A stretch of DNA of 29,150 bases from an uncultured Eubacteriales bacterium. GTDB taxonomy: Bacteria; Bacillota; Clostridia; Oscillospirales; Oscillospiraceae. Every line of letters begins with the position of its first letter. The stretch's first letter is position 1. The stretch covers positions 1 through 29,150 of the forward strand of contig USHP01000001.1 in assembly GCA_900554625.1 (NCBI GenBank), in the 5' to 3' direction. The notes under the pieces are model-generated. The model was not told where the DNA came from. It ran no database searches and saw nothing but the letters and a program-made list of their open reading frames with translations. Position numbers and translations under genes: made by a program. Shown here one piece after another: positions 1 through 8,314 of the stretch.

Positions 1-1223
1 GCCACATCCGGCCCGCCGCCCAGACCGCCCATCATCTGACCGGAGGAACCTGTGAGGATATTGACATTGAAATCCGTATCCACTTCCAATGCTGCCAGCA
101 CACCGAAGGTCAGATGATTCAGATAGCACCCCTTGCTGTAAGGATTTGCATAGTCTGCATTGTCGATTTCCACCACGCCGGGACGGTCATAGATGGCTTT
201 GGCTGCCGCTGCGTCAAAGGACTGGCTGCAGGCCAGGGTTTTCACCAGACCCTCGTCGTACATCTCCAGAATGGCCGCGGTAATGCCGCCCAGGGCAAAG
301 CTGGCAGTTACCTGCCGTTCCTTGCTGGTTTGCGCCAGGAACTTTGTACAGGCGATGCTGACGGCGCCGGCGCCGGTTTGAAAGGAGTAGCCGTTTTTGT
401 ACAGCCGGGAGGCGGTGATCACCTGGGCTGCTCGCTGGGCAATCAGCAGATCCCGTGGATTTTTCGTCACACGGGCGGCGCCTTTTCCGATTTTTTCCGG
501 GTCACCGATCTGATCTACCTGCACCACATAATCCACATATTGCTGGCTGATGCTTGTGGGGCAGCAGGGGTAATCCACTAAGGTGTCCGTAATCACCACG
601 ACCTTTGCGGCGTAGTGGGCATCTGCAAAGGAATAGCCCAGACTGCCGCAGGGATTTTTTCCAATCTGGCCGGTGCAGTTGCCAAATTCATCCGAGGCGG
701 AGGCGGCAATAAAAGCCACATCGATTTTCAGTTCTCCGGACTCAATGGCCCGGGGACGGGCGCCATGGGGACGAAGAATCACCGGATGCTCCATCTGAAT
801 CTCGCCGCTGATCAGCGCATCACCCAGCTCTCCCCGGATGCCGCTGGCTTCGATTCGGGAGATGGTGCCGTTTTTCACATAGTCCGACAGGCGAAATCCC
901 TGCAAATTCACCACGGCGCTGGGGGCGAAAACCAGATTCCGGATTCCCAATCGGGCAATGGCTTCCATGACCATGCCAACGGTATAATCTCCTTCCCGGA
1001 AACTGTGGTGGAAGGAAATGGTCATTCCATCTTTCAGGCCGGATGCAACGATGGCATCTTCAATGCTTGGCAGAAGTTTGGTGTCGCCTGTTTTGGTATG
1101 TCCGGCCTTTCGCTGGCTTACGATGCAGCCACAGTAGGGCTGATCCTGGTCAAGTCCCATGTAAGGACGAACCTGATACGCACCCACCGTTTCCGGCAGT
1201 TCAATTCCCAGTTGATTGCGCAT
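1..1223 (-). CDS. citF: Citrate lyase alpha subunit (citrate:acetyl-ACP transferase), 3' end cut off
   Basis: The alpha subunit of citrate lyase swaps the acetyl group on the acyl carrier subunit for citrate before cleavage to oxaloacetate and acetate. I translated 407 codons from ATG at 1223; the start is MRNQLGIELPETVGAYQV. Family hallmarks are visible: the stretch reading DGMTISFHHSFREGDYTVGM, then HGARPRAIESGEL, SASDEFGN and, at the window edge, EVDTDFNVNILTGSSGQ. CitF proteins are usually about 510 residues, so roughly 100 C-terminal residues lie outside the window. The ATG lies 3 bases after the citE stop, and an AGGAG site sits inside the end of citE, so the two are translationally coupled. 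Citramalate lyase is homologous and cannot be excluded from sequence alone. Confidence 0.93.
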   Translation of the reverse strand, partial: MRNQLGIELPETVGAYQVRPYMGLDQDQPYCGCIVSQRKAGHTKTGDTKLLPSIEDAIVASGLKDGMTISFHHSFREGDYTVGMVMEAIARLGIRNLVFAPSAVVNLQGFRLSDYVKNGTISRIEASGIRGELGDALISGEIQMEHPVILRPHGARPRAIESGELKIDVAFIAASASDEFGNCTGQIGKNPCGSLGYSFADAHYAAKVVVITDTLVDYPCCPTSISQQYVDYVVQVDQIGDPEKIGKGAARVTKNPRDLLIAQRAAQVITASRLYKNGYSFQTGAGAVSIACTKFLAQTSKERQVTASFALGGITAAILEMYDEGLVKTLACSQSFDAAAAKAIYDRPGVVEIDNADYANPYSKGCYLNHLTFGVLAALEVDTDFNVNILTGSSGQMMGGLGGGPDV

Positions 1224-1226
1224 GGC

Positions 1227-2117
1227 TTAATCCTCTCCTTTCCACATTCCGGCGGCTTCCGCCTGTGCCAAAATTGTTTTTGCCCGGATTTCCATAGGCT
1301 TGTCAATCATGCTTCCGTCCAGGGATACCACGCCGGTGGACTGTTTTTCTCCGTCACGCAGTGCTTCCAGAACCCGTTCGGCGTAGCGGATTTCTTTCTG
1401 GCTGGGGGTAAATGCGGCATTGACAAGATCGATTTGGGAGGGATGAATCACGGTTTTTCCGTCAAAACCCAAGGTCCTGGTTGTTTTCAGATCCTCTTTC
1501 AGTCCTTCCGTATCCCGGAAATCACTGAATACCGCATCCTGAGCGGAGATACCTGCCAGCCGGCAGGCCTGGAGCACCTGCATTCTGGCGTAGAAAATCT
1601 CGGGACCTGCTTTGGTTCGCACGGCTCCCATGCTGGCGGTGTAATCTTCTGCACCCAAAGCCAGTGCCACCACCCGGGGACTGGCGGTTGCGATGCTCTG
1701 GGCATTGACCGCACCCAGGACCGATTCAATATTGCACCACAACTGCGTAGTTCCCACGGGAATCCCGGCGGCCTTTTCAATTTCGGAGATTTTCTGATCA
1801 ATCCGCTGCACTTCCTCGGGATGCTCTACCTTGGGCAGCCGGATGGCATCCGGACGGGCACGGACGGCTGCCTGCAAATCTTCTTCAATATACGCAGAAT
1901 ACAGTCCGTTGACCCGAATGAGGACATACTGATTGTCAGGCTTGTGGTAGCGCACGGTTTGATAAACCAGAAACCGCGCCGCATCTTTTTCCGCCTGGGA
2001 TACAGAGTCCTCCAAATCGTAAACAATGCAATCCTGGTTGTAAAACCGGGCTTCCAGCATCTTTGCCGCACTGGAGCCGGAAGCATACAAGCTTGTTCGT
2101 TTCAGCTGTTTTTTCAT
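1227..2117 (-). CDS. citE: Citrate lyase beta subunit (citryl-ACP lyase)
   Basis: This subunit cleaves citryl-ACP to oxaloacetate and acetyl-ACP. The 296-residue reading from ATG at 2117 begins MKKQLKRTSLYASGSSAAKM, the standard CitE beginning. It carries the acidic IVYDLEDSV motif (residues 31-39), a GAEDYTASMG segment and the late KTVIHPSQI motif of the CitE/HpcH TIM-barrel family. A longer in-frame reading to 2177 exists, but the internal ATG is preceded by GGGAGGAC and matches family N-termini, so I chose it. The start overlaps the citD stop (ATGA). The order citD-citE-citF is the classical one. Related alternatives are citramalyl-CoA lyase and malyl-CoA lyase, but the adjacent citD and citF argue for a true three-subunit lyase. 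Confidence 0.93.
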   Translation of the reverse strand: MKKQLKRTSLYASGSSAAKMLEARFYNQDCIVYDLEDSVSQAEKDAARFLVYQTVRYHKPDNQYVLIRVNGLYSAYIEEDLQAAVRARPDAIRLPKVEHPEEVQRIDQKISEIEKAAGIPVGTTQLWCNIESVLGAVNAQSIATASPRVVALALGAEDYTASMGAVRTKAGPEIFYARMQVLQACRLAGISAQDAVFSDFRDTEGLKEDLKTTRTLGFDGKTVIHPSQIDLVNAAFTPSQKEIRYAERVLEALRDGEKQSTGVVSLDGSMIDKPMEIRAKTILAQAEAAGMWKGED

Positions 2118-2416
2118 GGCGTATTGTCCTCCCAGGCCCAGTTGTACGGCTGCTGTGCGGATCTGCATATGGCGCATTGCATTCTGGCCCGAATGACACA
2201 GTCTAGTGCTCCTTTATCCACAAGCCGTACGTCGGCTTCTGTTACATCCATTTGCTGCAGAACCTGATGGATTGTGTCCAGAATGGCGTCTCCAAACTGG
2301 GCTTTTACCACACTTTCCAATTCAATCTGAATGCCTTGCCCGGGGTTTGGTGCAATGGTGATCTGGATATCACTGGATTCCAGTGTCCCTGCAATGGCTG
2401 GTTTTATCAATTTCAT
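2114..2416 (-). CDS. citD: Citrate lyase acyl carrier protein (gamma subunit)
   Basis: CitD is the small carrier subunit that bears the phosphoribosyl-dephospho-CoA arm of citrate lyase. From ATG at 2416 it is 100 residues, the usual length, beginning MKLIKPAIAGTLESSD. The AGTLES motif places the prosthetic-group serine at about residue 14. The KQFGDAI and DKGALDCVIRARM segments are also typical. A longer reading upstream to 2488 crosses the intergenic hairpin and is rejected, because AGGGGGA lies just before the ATG at 2416. The enzymes that build and attach the arm (CitG, CitX) and acetylate it (CitC) are not in this window. Confidence 0.92.
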   Translation of the reverse strand: MKLIKPAIAGTLESSDIQITIAPNPGQGIQIELESVVKAQFGDAILDTIHQVLQQMDVTEADVRLVDKGALDCVIRARMQCAICRSAQQPYNWAWEDNTP

Positions 2417-2452
2417 TGTGGATTCCCCCTGCGTTGTATTGGCCTCATAATC

Positions 2453-2479
2453 AAAGCGGGCCGTTACACGGCCCGCTTT
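2453..2479 (-). terminator. Hairpin between the ARH gene and citD
   Basis: A perfect 12-bp inverted repeat (2453-2464 with 2468-2479, loop of 3) lies between the stop of the ADP-ribosylglycohydrolase gene and citD. In the direction of the flanking genes the stem is followed by only a short T run, so termination may be partial. The better T tract is on the other strand, where no gene needs it. It probably attenuates read-through into citDEF or stabilises a processed transcript end. Confidence 0.6.
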
Positions 2480-2499
2480 TGTTTTCACCTGGTGGCCAA

Positions 2500-3489
2500 T
2501 CAGCCTTCCATGATAATGTCGGTAATTTTTTCTGCGAAATCTTTGATATCGATGCCCTTGGTAAACTTCAGGCAGGTTCCGGTGGGATAGCGGGTTTTCT
2601 CAATCCAGTGGGCGGGAATCTGGCTTGCGCCGTATTTGGCGCCCAGAATTACACCGGCCACTGCACCGATGGTATCCGCGTCACGGCCGAAGTTGCCAGC
2701 CACTGTTACGCCGCTGCGGAAATCTCCGTTTACGGCTTTCAGACACACAAAGGCGGAGGGGATGGCTTCGGCGGTGGTTGCCCAGGAGCTGGTCCATAAG
2801 TAATCGTGCAAATCCATCCAGGCGTCCAGCAGACTGCCCGCTTCTTCCAGAATCCGGAATGCACCGGTCATATTGTGATACAGCCAAGAATCCTCAGGGA
2901 TTGCAGACATTGCCGCAGCGATGATCTCATCCATTGTGCCATCTACCATTGCCACAGACACGGCAGCGGCTACTGCCTGTGCGCCCCAGATACCGTCACG
3001 GTAATGGCTGATGCTGGATTCGATTTCCGCCAAACGCTTTGCCTCTTCCGGATCGCCTGCACACAGGATGCCCACAGGACCAATGCGCATGGAAGAACCG
3101 TCACTCATGTGGAAGGCATTGAATTTGCCCGACAGGGGAGGCAACAGGCCCTTGCGCAGGTTATTGGCTGCCTCGATTTCGCTGGCGCCGCCCCGCTTGT
3201 ATTCGTCCTGGGTTACCACGTCTTCCATCCAGGATTTCACAACTTCTTCGGTGGTAAGCTTGCCATGGCAGCGAATAATGGTTTTGGCGGTCAACAGGGC
3301 AAACTCCGTGTCGTCGGTGCTCCAGGAGGCTCCCTTGTTGAAATCCGTGGTCACTGCGTAATTTGCACGATTTTCCTGCTTCCGGGAGGCGTCGCCAAAG
3401 GAATCGCCAATGGCCAATCCGGAAAGTGCACCGTAAACTTTGTCAAAGACTTTGTTGCGATCTTTAACGAATTCTTGTCTTGTCAGCAT
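2500..3489 (-). CDS. ADP-ribosylglycohydrolase (ARH/DraG) family protein
   Basis: Members of this family (Pfam PF03747) use a binuclear Mg/Mn site to hydrolyse N- or O-glycosidic bonds of ribosyl groups, as in DraG and ARH1-3. Many bacterial members act on unknown small molecules. The 329-residue protein shows the family acidic motifs: GDSFGD (28-33), STDDTE (57-62) and GRDADTIGA (268 onward). It has no signal peptide, so it is cytoplasmic. It is the fourth gene after two ABC permeases and a binding lipoprotein, 32 bases after the lipoprotein stop, with AGAGGTTG before its ATG. A role in degrading the imported ligand is inferred. A second, larger family member lies at 8374-10473 under the same operator type. 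Confidence 0.9.
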   Translation of the reverse strand: MLTRQEFVKDRNKVFDKVYGALSGLAIGDSFGDASRKQENRANYAVTTDFNKGASWSTDDTEFALLTAKTIIRCHGKLTTEEVVKSWMEDVVTQDEYKRGGASEIEAANNLRKGLLPPLSGKFNAFHMSDGSSMRIGPVGILCAGDPEEAKRLAEIESSISHYRDGIWGAQAVAAAVSVAMVDGTMDEIIAAAMSAIPEDSWLYHNMTGAFRILEEAGSLLDAWMDLHDYLWTSSWATTAEAIPSAFVCLKAVNGDFRSGVTVAGNFGRDADTIGAVAGVILGAKYGASQIPAHWIEKTRYPTGTCLKFTKGIDIKDFAEKITDIIMEG

Positions 3490-3521
3490 TATTTCAACCT
3501 CTGCTTATTTTTTATATTTGG

Positions 3522-5021
3522 TTAGCCAAAAGTTTCCTGCAGCAAATCATGGAAATCGTTGCCGCCGGCTTCGTTCCACTTCTGCACAAATTCATCAAAC
3601 GAATCAATGGGCTTGACGCCGCGGACGATATCGGATGCATATTCGTTGTACAGATTGGTCATGGCGTCCCACTGGGGAGTCAGCTCTTCCGGAATCAGCA
3701 GATTGGTGTCCATTACCATGTATTCATTGACCTTTGCCAGAGAATCTTCGGCGGCGGGAGTCAGAACGGGTTCAGCCAGAGAGGGATTCTGAGGATTGAA
3801 GTTGTTCGTGGTATCCCAGAAACGAGCCCACCAGCTGTCGAACTTATCGGTAAACACAATCTGGTTGTCCACCACATTGTACTGCACGCCTTCTACGCCA
3901 ACCTTGTCCAGAATACGGCCCTCGGGGCTTGCCATGAACTCCAGAACGGCCCAGGCTGCGTCCTTGACTTCGGAATCCACATTGATGGCGAAACCGCGGC
4001 TTTCCTTGGTGACGTCAACGGAGGTATAGGACTGAGATACGCCCTTGGCGGGAGGCAGAACGGTCAGTGCGGCATCTTCACCGTACAGGGAAGTCATCTT
4101 GGTGTCGTAAACCTGGATGGTGCCGCCGGCGGTACCGGCAATGATTGCCGTCTCACCATCATAGAAACGCTGCTCCACCACGTCCCAGGTCAGGGTCAGG
4201 AAGTCGGGGTCCAGCAGGCCTTCTGCATACAGCTCGGCATAGAAAGCCAGCTTTTCCTTCTCAGCCTGAGAAGCCTTGGAGAAGATCCACTCGCCATTTT
4301 CTTCAATTACAGTACCGGTAACGCCGAAAGCATGGTTAAAGATGGAATCCAGCTTTTCAAAATTGCCATAAATCGTCATGGCGTACTTTGCGCCGTTGGC
4401 TTCCTTCAGTTCCTTGAAAAATGCCTTGTAGTTTTCCACAGTGGGGTCAGCCAGCAGGGTTTCGTAAGAGGCCAGACCTTCTACCCAGTCAGTACGGACC
4501 ACAGGGGTGTTGATACGAGGAGGAGCCAGCCACAGAAGATAGGGATAGCTTTCCATCTTCTTGACATTGGACTCGTCCATGAGCTGCTTGACATAAGTGG
4601 AGTTTTCAATGTAGGGGGTCAGATCCTCCAGCAGGCCCTGATCTGCCAAAGGCTTGTCACCGCCCTGGAAGTAAATGATGTCAGCTTCGGTTTCGCCGTT
4701 CATCACTGCCAGAGGCATGGCGGTTGCATAGCCGGAGGCAGGGGGTTCCACAAACTGCACATCCACATACATTCCCTGCTCGGCCATTTTTTCGTTGATG
4801 GCAGCGCACAGGTTGATAACATCTTCTTCGGTGGGGAACAGGTCTTTGTTTACAACCTTGACCGTTACGGGTTCTTCCGGTGTGCCGATTTGGGTGGCTG
4901 CACCGGCTTGGGCATTGGAGCTCTGGCCCTGGGTGGACTTGGGCTCCTCATTCCCACTGCCACAGGCAACCAGGCCGAATACCATGGAAAGACATAGTAC
5001 GAGTGCCAACAGTTTTTTCAT
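3522..5021 (-). CDS. ABC transporter extracellular solute-binding lipoprotein (LplA/YtcQ type)
   Basis: This is the membrane-anchored receptor of a carbohydrate-type importer. The 499-residue protein begins with a lipoprotein signal peptide: MKK, a hydrophobic stretch and the lipobox LVAC with Cys20. A low-complexity Ser/Gln/Ala linker follows. The length, above the 400-450 of most sugar-binding proteins, and the two following-type permeases match the LplABC/YtcQ-YtcP group, which bind oligosaccharides or other complex ligands. An AGGAGGA site precedes the ATG. It is the third gene of the operon, 43 bases after the second permease. The ligand cannot be read from the sequence; the neighbouring ARH enzymes and ribokinase-like gene suggest a ribosyl-containing compound, which is inference. 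Confidence 0.92.
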   Translation of the reverse strand: MKKLLALVLCLSMVFGLVACGSGNEEPKSTQGQSSNAQAGAATQIGTPEEPVTVKVVNKDLFPTEEDVINLCAAINEKMAEQGMYVDVQFVEPPASGYATAMPLAVMNGETEADIIYFQGGDKPLADQGLLEDLTPYIENSTYVKQLMDESNVKKMESYPYLLWLAPPRINTPVVRTDWVEGLASYETLLADPTVENYKAFFKELKEANGAKYAMTIYGNFEKLDSIFNHAFGVTGTVIEENGEWIFSKASQAEKEKLAFYAELYAEGLLDPDFLTLTWDVVEQRFYDGETAIIAGTAGGTIQVYDTKMTSLYGEDAALTVLPPAKGVSQSYTSVDVTKESRGFAINVDSEVKDAAWAVLEFMASPEGRILDKVGVEGVQYNVVDNQIVFTDKFDSWWARFWDTTNNFNPQNPSLAEPVLTPAAEDSLAKVNEYMVMDTNLLIPEELTPQWDAMTNLYNEYASDIVRGVKPIDSFDEFVQKWNEAGGNDFHDLLQETFG

Positions 5022-5064
5022 TTTTGCTTCCTCCTAAAGTATTTTTTCATATGGGGATACGGGG

Positions 5065-5958
5065 TTATTCCTTCACGCCGCCAGCCATAACATCCTTGTT
5101 GTAGTACTTCAGAACCAGAGGGTATACAAGCAGGATAGGAATGATGGCAACGACGATGGTTGCATATTGGAGCGCCGTGTAGTCCAGCTGTGCCAGCTGG
5201 TTATACTCCATAAGGTTTTGGGCACCCACCAGGTTGGTAACATCTCCGTTTACAACGAACTTGCGCAGAATGACCTGCAGGGGAACTTCCGTGATGGAAG
5301 AGATATAGATACCGGCACGGTAATATTCGTTCCAGCGAACCACACCATAGAACATGGTCAGCGTAGCGATTCCGGCTTTGGACAGCGGCGCCATGATCCG
5401 GAAGAGAATGTTGAAATGTCCAGCTCCGTCAATGGTGGCTGCTTCGCACAGTGTCTTGGGAACGGATTCAAAGTAACGCATCATAATGACCAGGTAGTAT
5501 ACATTGCAGGCCTGGCTGAGTATGACGGACCATTTGGTTCCCATCAGCCCCAGCTGGCGGATGACGATGTATTCCGGAACGATACCCGGGTCAAACAGCA
5601 TCATCACAATGAAGAAGGCCATCAGGATTTTCTTTCCCACCAGGTTCGGACGGGTAAGCACATATGCGGCACACATGGTTAAGAGCATGTTGATCAGCGT
5701 ACCCACCGTGGTGATGAAGATGGAGTTAAAGATCGACGGTACAATATACTGATTGCTGAACAGCACCTGGTAGTTAATCAATGAGAATCCGTTGGGGATG
5801 ATATCCAGACCGTTCATGGAACCCGACTGCGCCGGATCTGACAGAGATCTTGCCAGAATATGAAGCAGGGGAACAATCATGGTCAAGGTCAGCGCGAACA
5901 GGAAAATCATCAGAATCCACTGCATGATGCCCAGGCTTTTTTTACTCAGTCTTCCCAT
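5065..5958 (-). CDS. ABC transporter permease, carbohydrate type (LplC/YtcP-like)
   Basis: One of two inner-membrane channel subunits of the importer. The 297-residue protein has about six hydrophobic segments and the binding-protein-dependent permease loop EAATIDGAGH, which docks the ATPase. The C-terminus ending in NKDVMAGGVKE is typical of LplC/YtcP permeases. It starts 3 bases after the stop of the partner permease, within an apparent ribosome site formed by the end of that gene. No ATP-binding subunit is encoded nearby; in LplABC-type systems a shared MsmX-like ATPase usually serves several importers. Confidence 0.93.
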   Translation of the reverse strand: MGRLSKKSLGIMQWILMIFLFALTLTMIVPLLHILARSLSDPAQSGSMNGLDIIPNGFSLINYQVLFSNQYIVPSIFNSIFITTVGTLINMLLTMCAAYVLTRPNLVGKKILMAFFIVMMLFDPGIVPEYIVIRQLGLMGTKWSVILSQACNVYYLVIMMRYFESVPKTLCEAATIDGAGHFNILFRIMAPLSKAGIATLTMFYGVVRWNEYYRAGIYISSITEVPLQVILRKFVVNGDVTNLVGAQNLMEYNQLAQLDYTALQYATIVVAIIPILLVYPLVLKYYNKDVMAGGVKE

Positions 5959-5961
5959 AAA

Positions 5962-6906
5962 TTACCACACACCCTCTCCAGTCAATTTCTTCGACGTAAT
6001 ATGCGTAAAGTAAACCAGAATCACACCAACCACACCTTTAATCAGCGAAACGGCGGTACCCAGAGAATACTGGCTGTTTTCGATACCGATTCGGTTCACA
6101 TAGGTGTCCAGAATATCGATCGTGCTGTTGACGGACGAGTTGGTGAAGTTGTAGACCTGATCGAAACCGGCGGACATGAAGAAGCCCAGATTCAGGATAA
6201 ACACAGTGGTCATAGGAATCAGCAGCTCCGGAAGGATGATGTGAAAGATAATGTCCTTTCTGCTGGCTCCGTCCAGGGCGGCGGCTTCGTAGATATCGGA
6301 ACTGATGCTGATAATGGCGGTGTAGAAGATAATGGAGTCCCAGCCAAGGCTTCGCCAGGCTTCACAGAACATCAGGACCCAGCGGATGGCCCCTTTGTCG
6401 GTGAGCAAGTCCACAGAATCATGTCCGAACAGGCCAATGATAATGTTGATTGCACTGTTGTCATCGGGTGCCAGGAAAGATTTCCAGATACCGGCAATTA
6501 CAACCCAGCTCAGAAAATGGGGCAGATAAGAAACCACTTGCACATATTTTCTGAATTTCTGTACCCGCAGCTCATTGAGAACCAATGCGAAGATGACGAA
6601 TGCGGGGAACAGCAGCACATACTTCATAAAGCTGATGATGACGGTATTCGTCAAAATCTGGGCGAAGGCGGGGCTTTTGAAGAGCATTTCAAAGTACTTC
6701 AGTCCCGCAAATTCCCAAGGCCCTCTCGCTTTGTAATCGTAAAAAGCCAATCGCATATTCAGGATAGGCCATACCCGGAAAATGAAAAAGTAAACCAATG
6801 TGGGCAGCAGCATCAGATACAAGATCTTATCCCGCCAGATTCTTCCCGCCGCTGTACCCAGCCGGCCGGAACCCAAACGTAAGCCATGCGCCTTGTTTTT
6901 CATCAT
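5962..6906 (-). CDS. ABC transporter permease, carbohydrate type (LplB/YteP-like)
   Basis: First gene of the importer operon and the second channel subunit. The 314-residue protein has a cytoplasmic basic N-terminus (MMKNKAHGLRLGS), then a hydrophobic segment with YLMLLPTLVYFFIF, and a docking loop EAAALDGASRKDI, all features of LplB/YteP/UgpA-type permeases. GGGGAGG lies just before the first of two consecutive ATG codons (6906 and 6903); either could be used. The gene follows a perfect sigma-A promoter and a LacI-type operator, so its expression should be induced when the LacI protein binds its ligand. Confidence 0.93.
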   Translation of the reverse strand: MMKNKAHGLRLGSGRLGTAAGRIWRDKILYLMLLPTLVYFFIFRVWPILNMRLAFYDYKARGPWEFAGLKYFEMLFKSPAFAQILTNTVIISFMKYVLLFPAFVIFALVLNELRVQKFRKYVQVVSYLPHFLSWVVIAGIWKSFLAPDDNSAINIIIGLFGHDSVDLLTDKGAIRWVLMFCEAWRSLGWDSIIFYTAIISISSDIYEAAALDGASRKDIIFHIILPELLIPMTTVFILNLGFFMSAGFDQVYNFTNSSVNSTIDILDTYVNRIGIENSQYSLGTAVSLIKGVVGVILVYFTHITSKKLTGEGVW

Positions 6907-6926
6907 ATTTTTTCCTCCCCAAGAGA

Positions 6927-6938
6927 GTAACCGGTTTC
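6927..6938. promoter_or_regulatory. LacI-type operator of the ABC/ARH operon
   Basis: The plus-strand sequence GTAACCGGTTTC contains the palindrome AACCGGTT and lies just downstream of the predicted transcription start of the permease operon. Read on the minus strand it gives AAACCGGTTAC, identical over 11 bases to the site at 8317-8327. Position and CG-centred symmetry fit a LacI/GalR-family operator. Confidence 0.78.
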
Positions 6939-6948
6939 TTTAATTAGG

Positions 6949-6977
6949 ATTATACAGTTTCTAAATTATCATTTCAA
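6949..6977 (-). promoter_or_regulatory. Sigma-A promoter of the ABC/ARH operon
   Basis: On the minus strand TTGAAA (6972-6977), a 17-base spacer and a perfect TATAAT (6949-6954) lie about 45 bases before the first permease gene. The start of transcription should fall near 6942, just before the operator. Confidence 0.85.
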
Positions 6978-7095
6978 GCTGTGATTCTTCACAGATTTTC
7001 TTTTCCGAATTTAGTAAAGTGGCACAGACAATCCGGCTGCCGTATGATCGTGATTTTGACTGCTTGCCTTTATTATGCCATGAAAATCTGATTCG

Positions 7096-7142
7096 CATAA
7101 AAAGAAAACAGGCATGGAAACCGGGAATGGTTTCCATGCCTG
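7096..7142 (-). terminator. Terminator of the LacI gene
   Basis: A 14-bp stem (7109-7122 with 7129-7142, 6-base loop) directly follows the LacI stop. On the minus strand it is followed by TTTTCTTTTT, a good intrinsic terminator that separates the regulator from the permease operon downstream. Confidence 0.88.
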
Positions 7143-7155
7143 GAGGCAGGGGTGT

Positions 7156-8175
7156 TTATACACTTCGTGTGGTTTCCCGCAATACCAGGGATGGCTCTAC
7201 AACGGTATGGGGCAACGCAATGGTTTCTCCTTGGATAATGCGGATCAGCTGTTCAGAAATATGTTGGGCCATTTCGTAATGCGGCTTGGAAACAGTGGAC
7301 AAAGTGGGATGAAAGACGGTTGTCAATCCGATGTTGTCATATCCGATTACTTCCACATCGTCGGGGATACGGACGCCGTTTTTCAGCAATTCCGTGACGA
7401 TTCCGATGGCGATCAAATCGCTTCCCGTCATAATGGAATCCAACTTCATACCACTTTTAAGCAGCTTTTTTGCCACATATCTTCCAAAATCAATACTATA
7501 ATCCCCGCTGATAATCAATTCATCCTGGACGGGAATGCCGTATTCCAGATGGGCCTGCTGATATCCCAGCAGCCGTTGCTGAGAGCCTGTGACCTTTGGA
7601 TTTCCTTCCACATAGACAACGCGCTTGCTTCCTGTCTTTAATAAATGGGAGGCAGAGATATAACCGCCCCGAATGTTGTCACCGGAAATGCTGGTGTCAC
7701 TGAGGGAATAGTCGTTGCGTCTGCCGATCAGACCCAGAGGAATGTTGTATTTGCGGAAATCTGTGAGGAATTCTCTGTTTGACACACCGGAAAATAGCAA
7801 AATGCCGTCTACTCGCCGATCAATCAGACGCATCAGCTGCTGCGCTTCCTGTTCCGGGCTGTAATCCGAGTTGCCCACAATGACGGAATACCCGCAGGTA
7901 TCCAGATAATCCGTGACGCCGCGTATCATTTTGGGATAGAAAAAGTTGGATACATCCGGGATAATCAGCCCGATTGTGCCACTTTTGGAGGTAGCAACAC
8001 TCCGGGCCAGGGCATTGGGACGGTAATTCAGATCCTGAATGGTCTTTAAGATTTTCTCTCTGGTTTTGGGCCCGACTCCTTGGGGATTGGCGTTGATCAC
8101 ACGAGATACGGTGGCTTTGGACACACCACAAATTTGAGCAATTTCGGCGATAGAATAGCTTTTTTTCTCTGCCAT
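7156..8175 (-). CDS. LacI/GalR family transcriptional regulator
   Basis: A 339-residue repressor-type protein. The N-terminal helix-turn-helix (about residues 8-30) reads YSIAEIAQICGVSKATVSRV, followed by the hinge helix region NYRPNALARS, then a periplasmic-binding-protein-like effector domain beginning at GTIGLIIPDVSNFFYP. It lies between the two transcription units that share its presumed operator and has its own promoter and terminator. An AGG-rich ribosome site (CGAGGTAG) precedes the ATG. The inducer is probably the imported compound or a degradation product; a sugar-like or ribosyl ligand is inferred from the neighbours. Target-site assignment rests on proximity and operator symmetry, not on experiment. 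Confidence 0.95.
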   Translation of the reverse strand: MAEKKSYSIAEIAQICGVSKATVSRVINANPQGVGPKTREKILKTIQDLNYRPNALARSVATSKSGTIGLIIPDVSNFFYPKMIRGVTDYLDTCGYSVIVGNSDYSPEQEAQQLMRLIDRRVDGILLFSGVSNREFLTDFRKYNIPLGLIGRRNDYSLSDTSISGDNIRGGYISASHLLKTGSKRVVYVEGNPKVTGSQQRLLGYQQAHLEYGIPVQDELIISGDYSIDFGRYVAKKLLKSGMKLDSIMTGSDLIAIGIVTELLKNGVRIPDDVEVIGYDNIGLTTVFHPTLSTVSKPHYEMAQHISEQLIRIIQGETIALPHTVVEPSLVLRETTRSV

Positions 8176-8223
8176 GTTTTTCTACCTCGTTTCCCAGAAG
8201 CGTATGAAACATTTCTTAAATGT

Positions 8224-8253
8224 ATCATATCACAAGGGTTCACGTCCTGGCAA
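8224..8253 (-). promoter_or_regulatory. Promoter of the LacI gene
   Basis: On the minus strand TTGCCA (8248-8253), an 18-base spacer and TATGAT (8224-8229) precede the LacI start by about 50 bases. No AACCGGTT site overlaps it; the nearest operator is about 60 bases upstream. Confidence 0.65.
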
Positions 8254-8282
8254 CTGTTTTTCCAATTTTTTTGCGGGCTATC

Positions 8283-8311
8283 TTGAAATCTTAAAAAAAG
8301 TATGCTATCAT
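8283..8311 (+). promoter_or_regulatory. Promoter of the ARH-kinase unit
   Basis: TTGAAA (8283-8288), a 17-base spacer and TATCAT (8306-8311) predict a start near 8318, inside the operator. This also rules out the in-frame ATG at 8302 as the translation start of the next gene. Confidence 0.8.
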
Positions 8312-8314
8312 CGA

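Noticed and set aside
615..2267. Long plus-strand open frame of 550 codons opposite citF and citE
   Set aside because: The minus strand encodes clear citrate lyase subunits here. The plus frame shows no known motif and has a Gly/His/Gln-rich composition expected from the complement of a biased coding strand.
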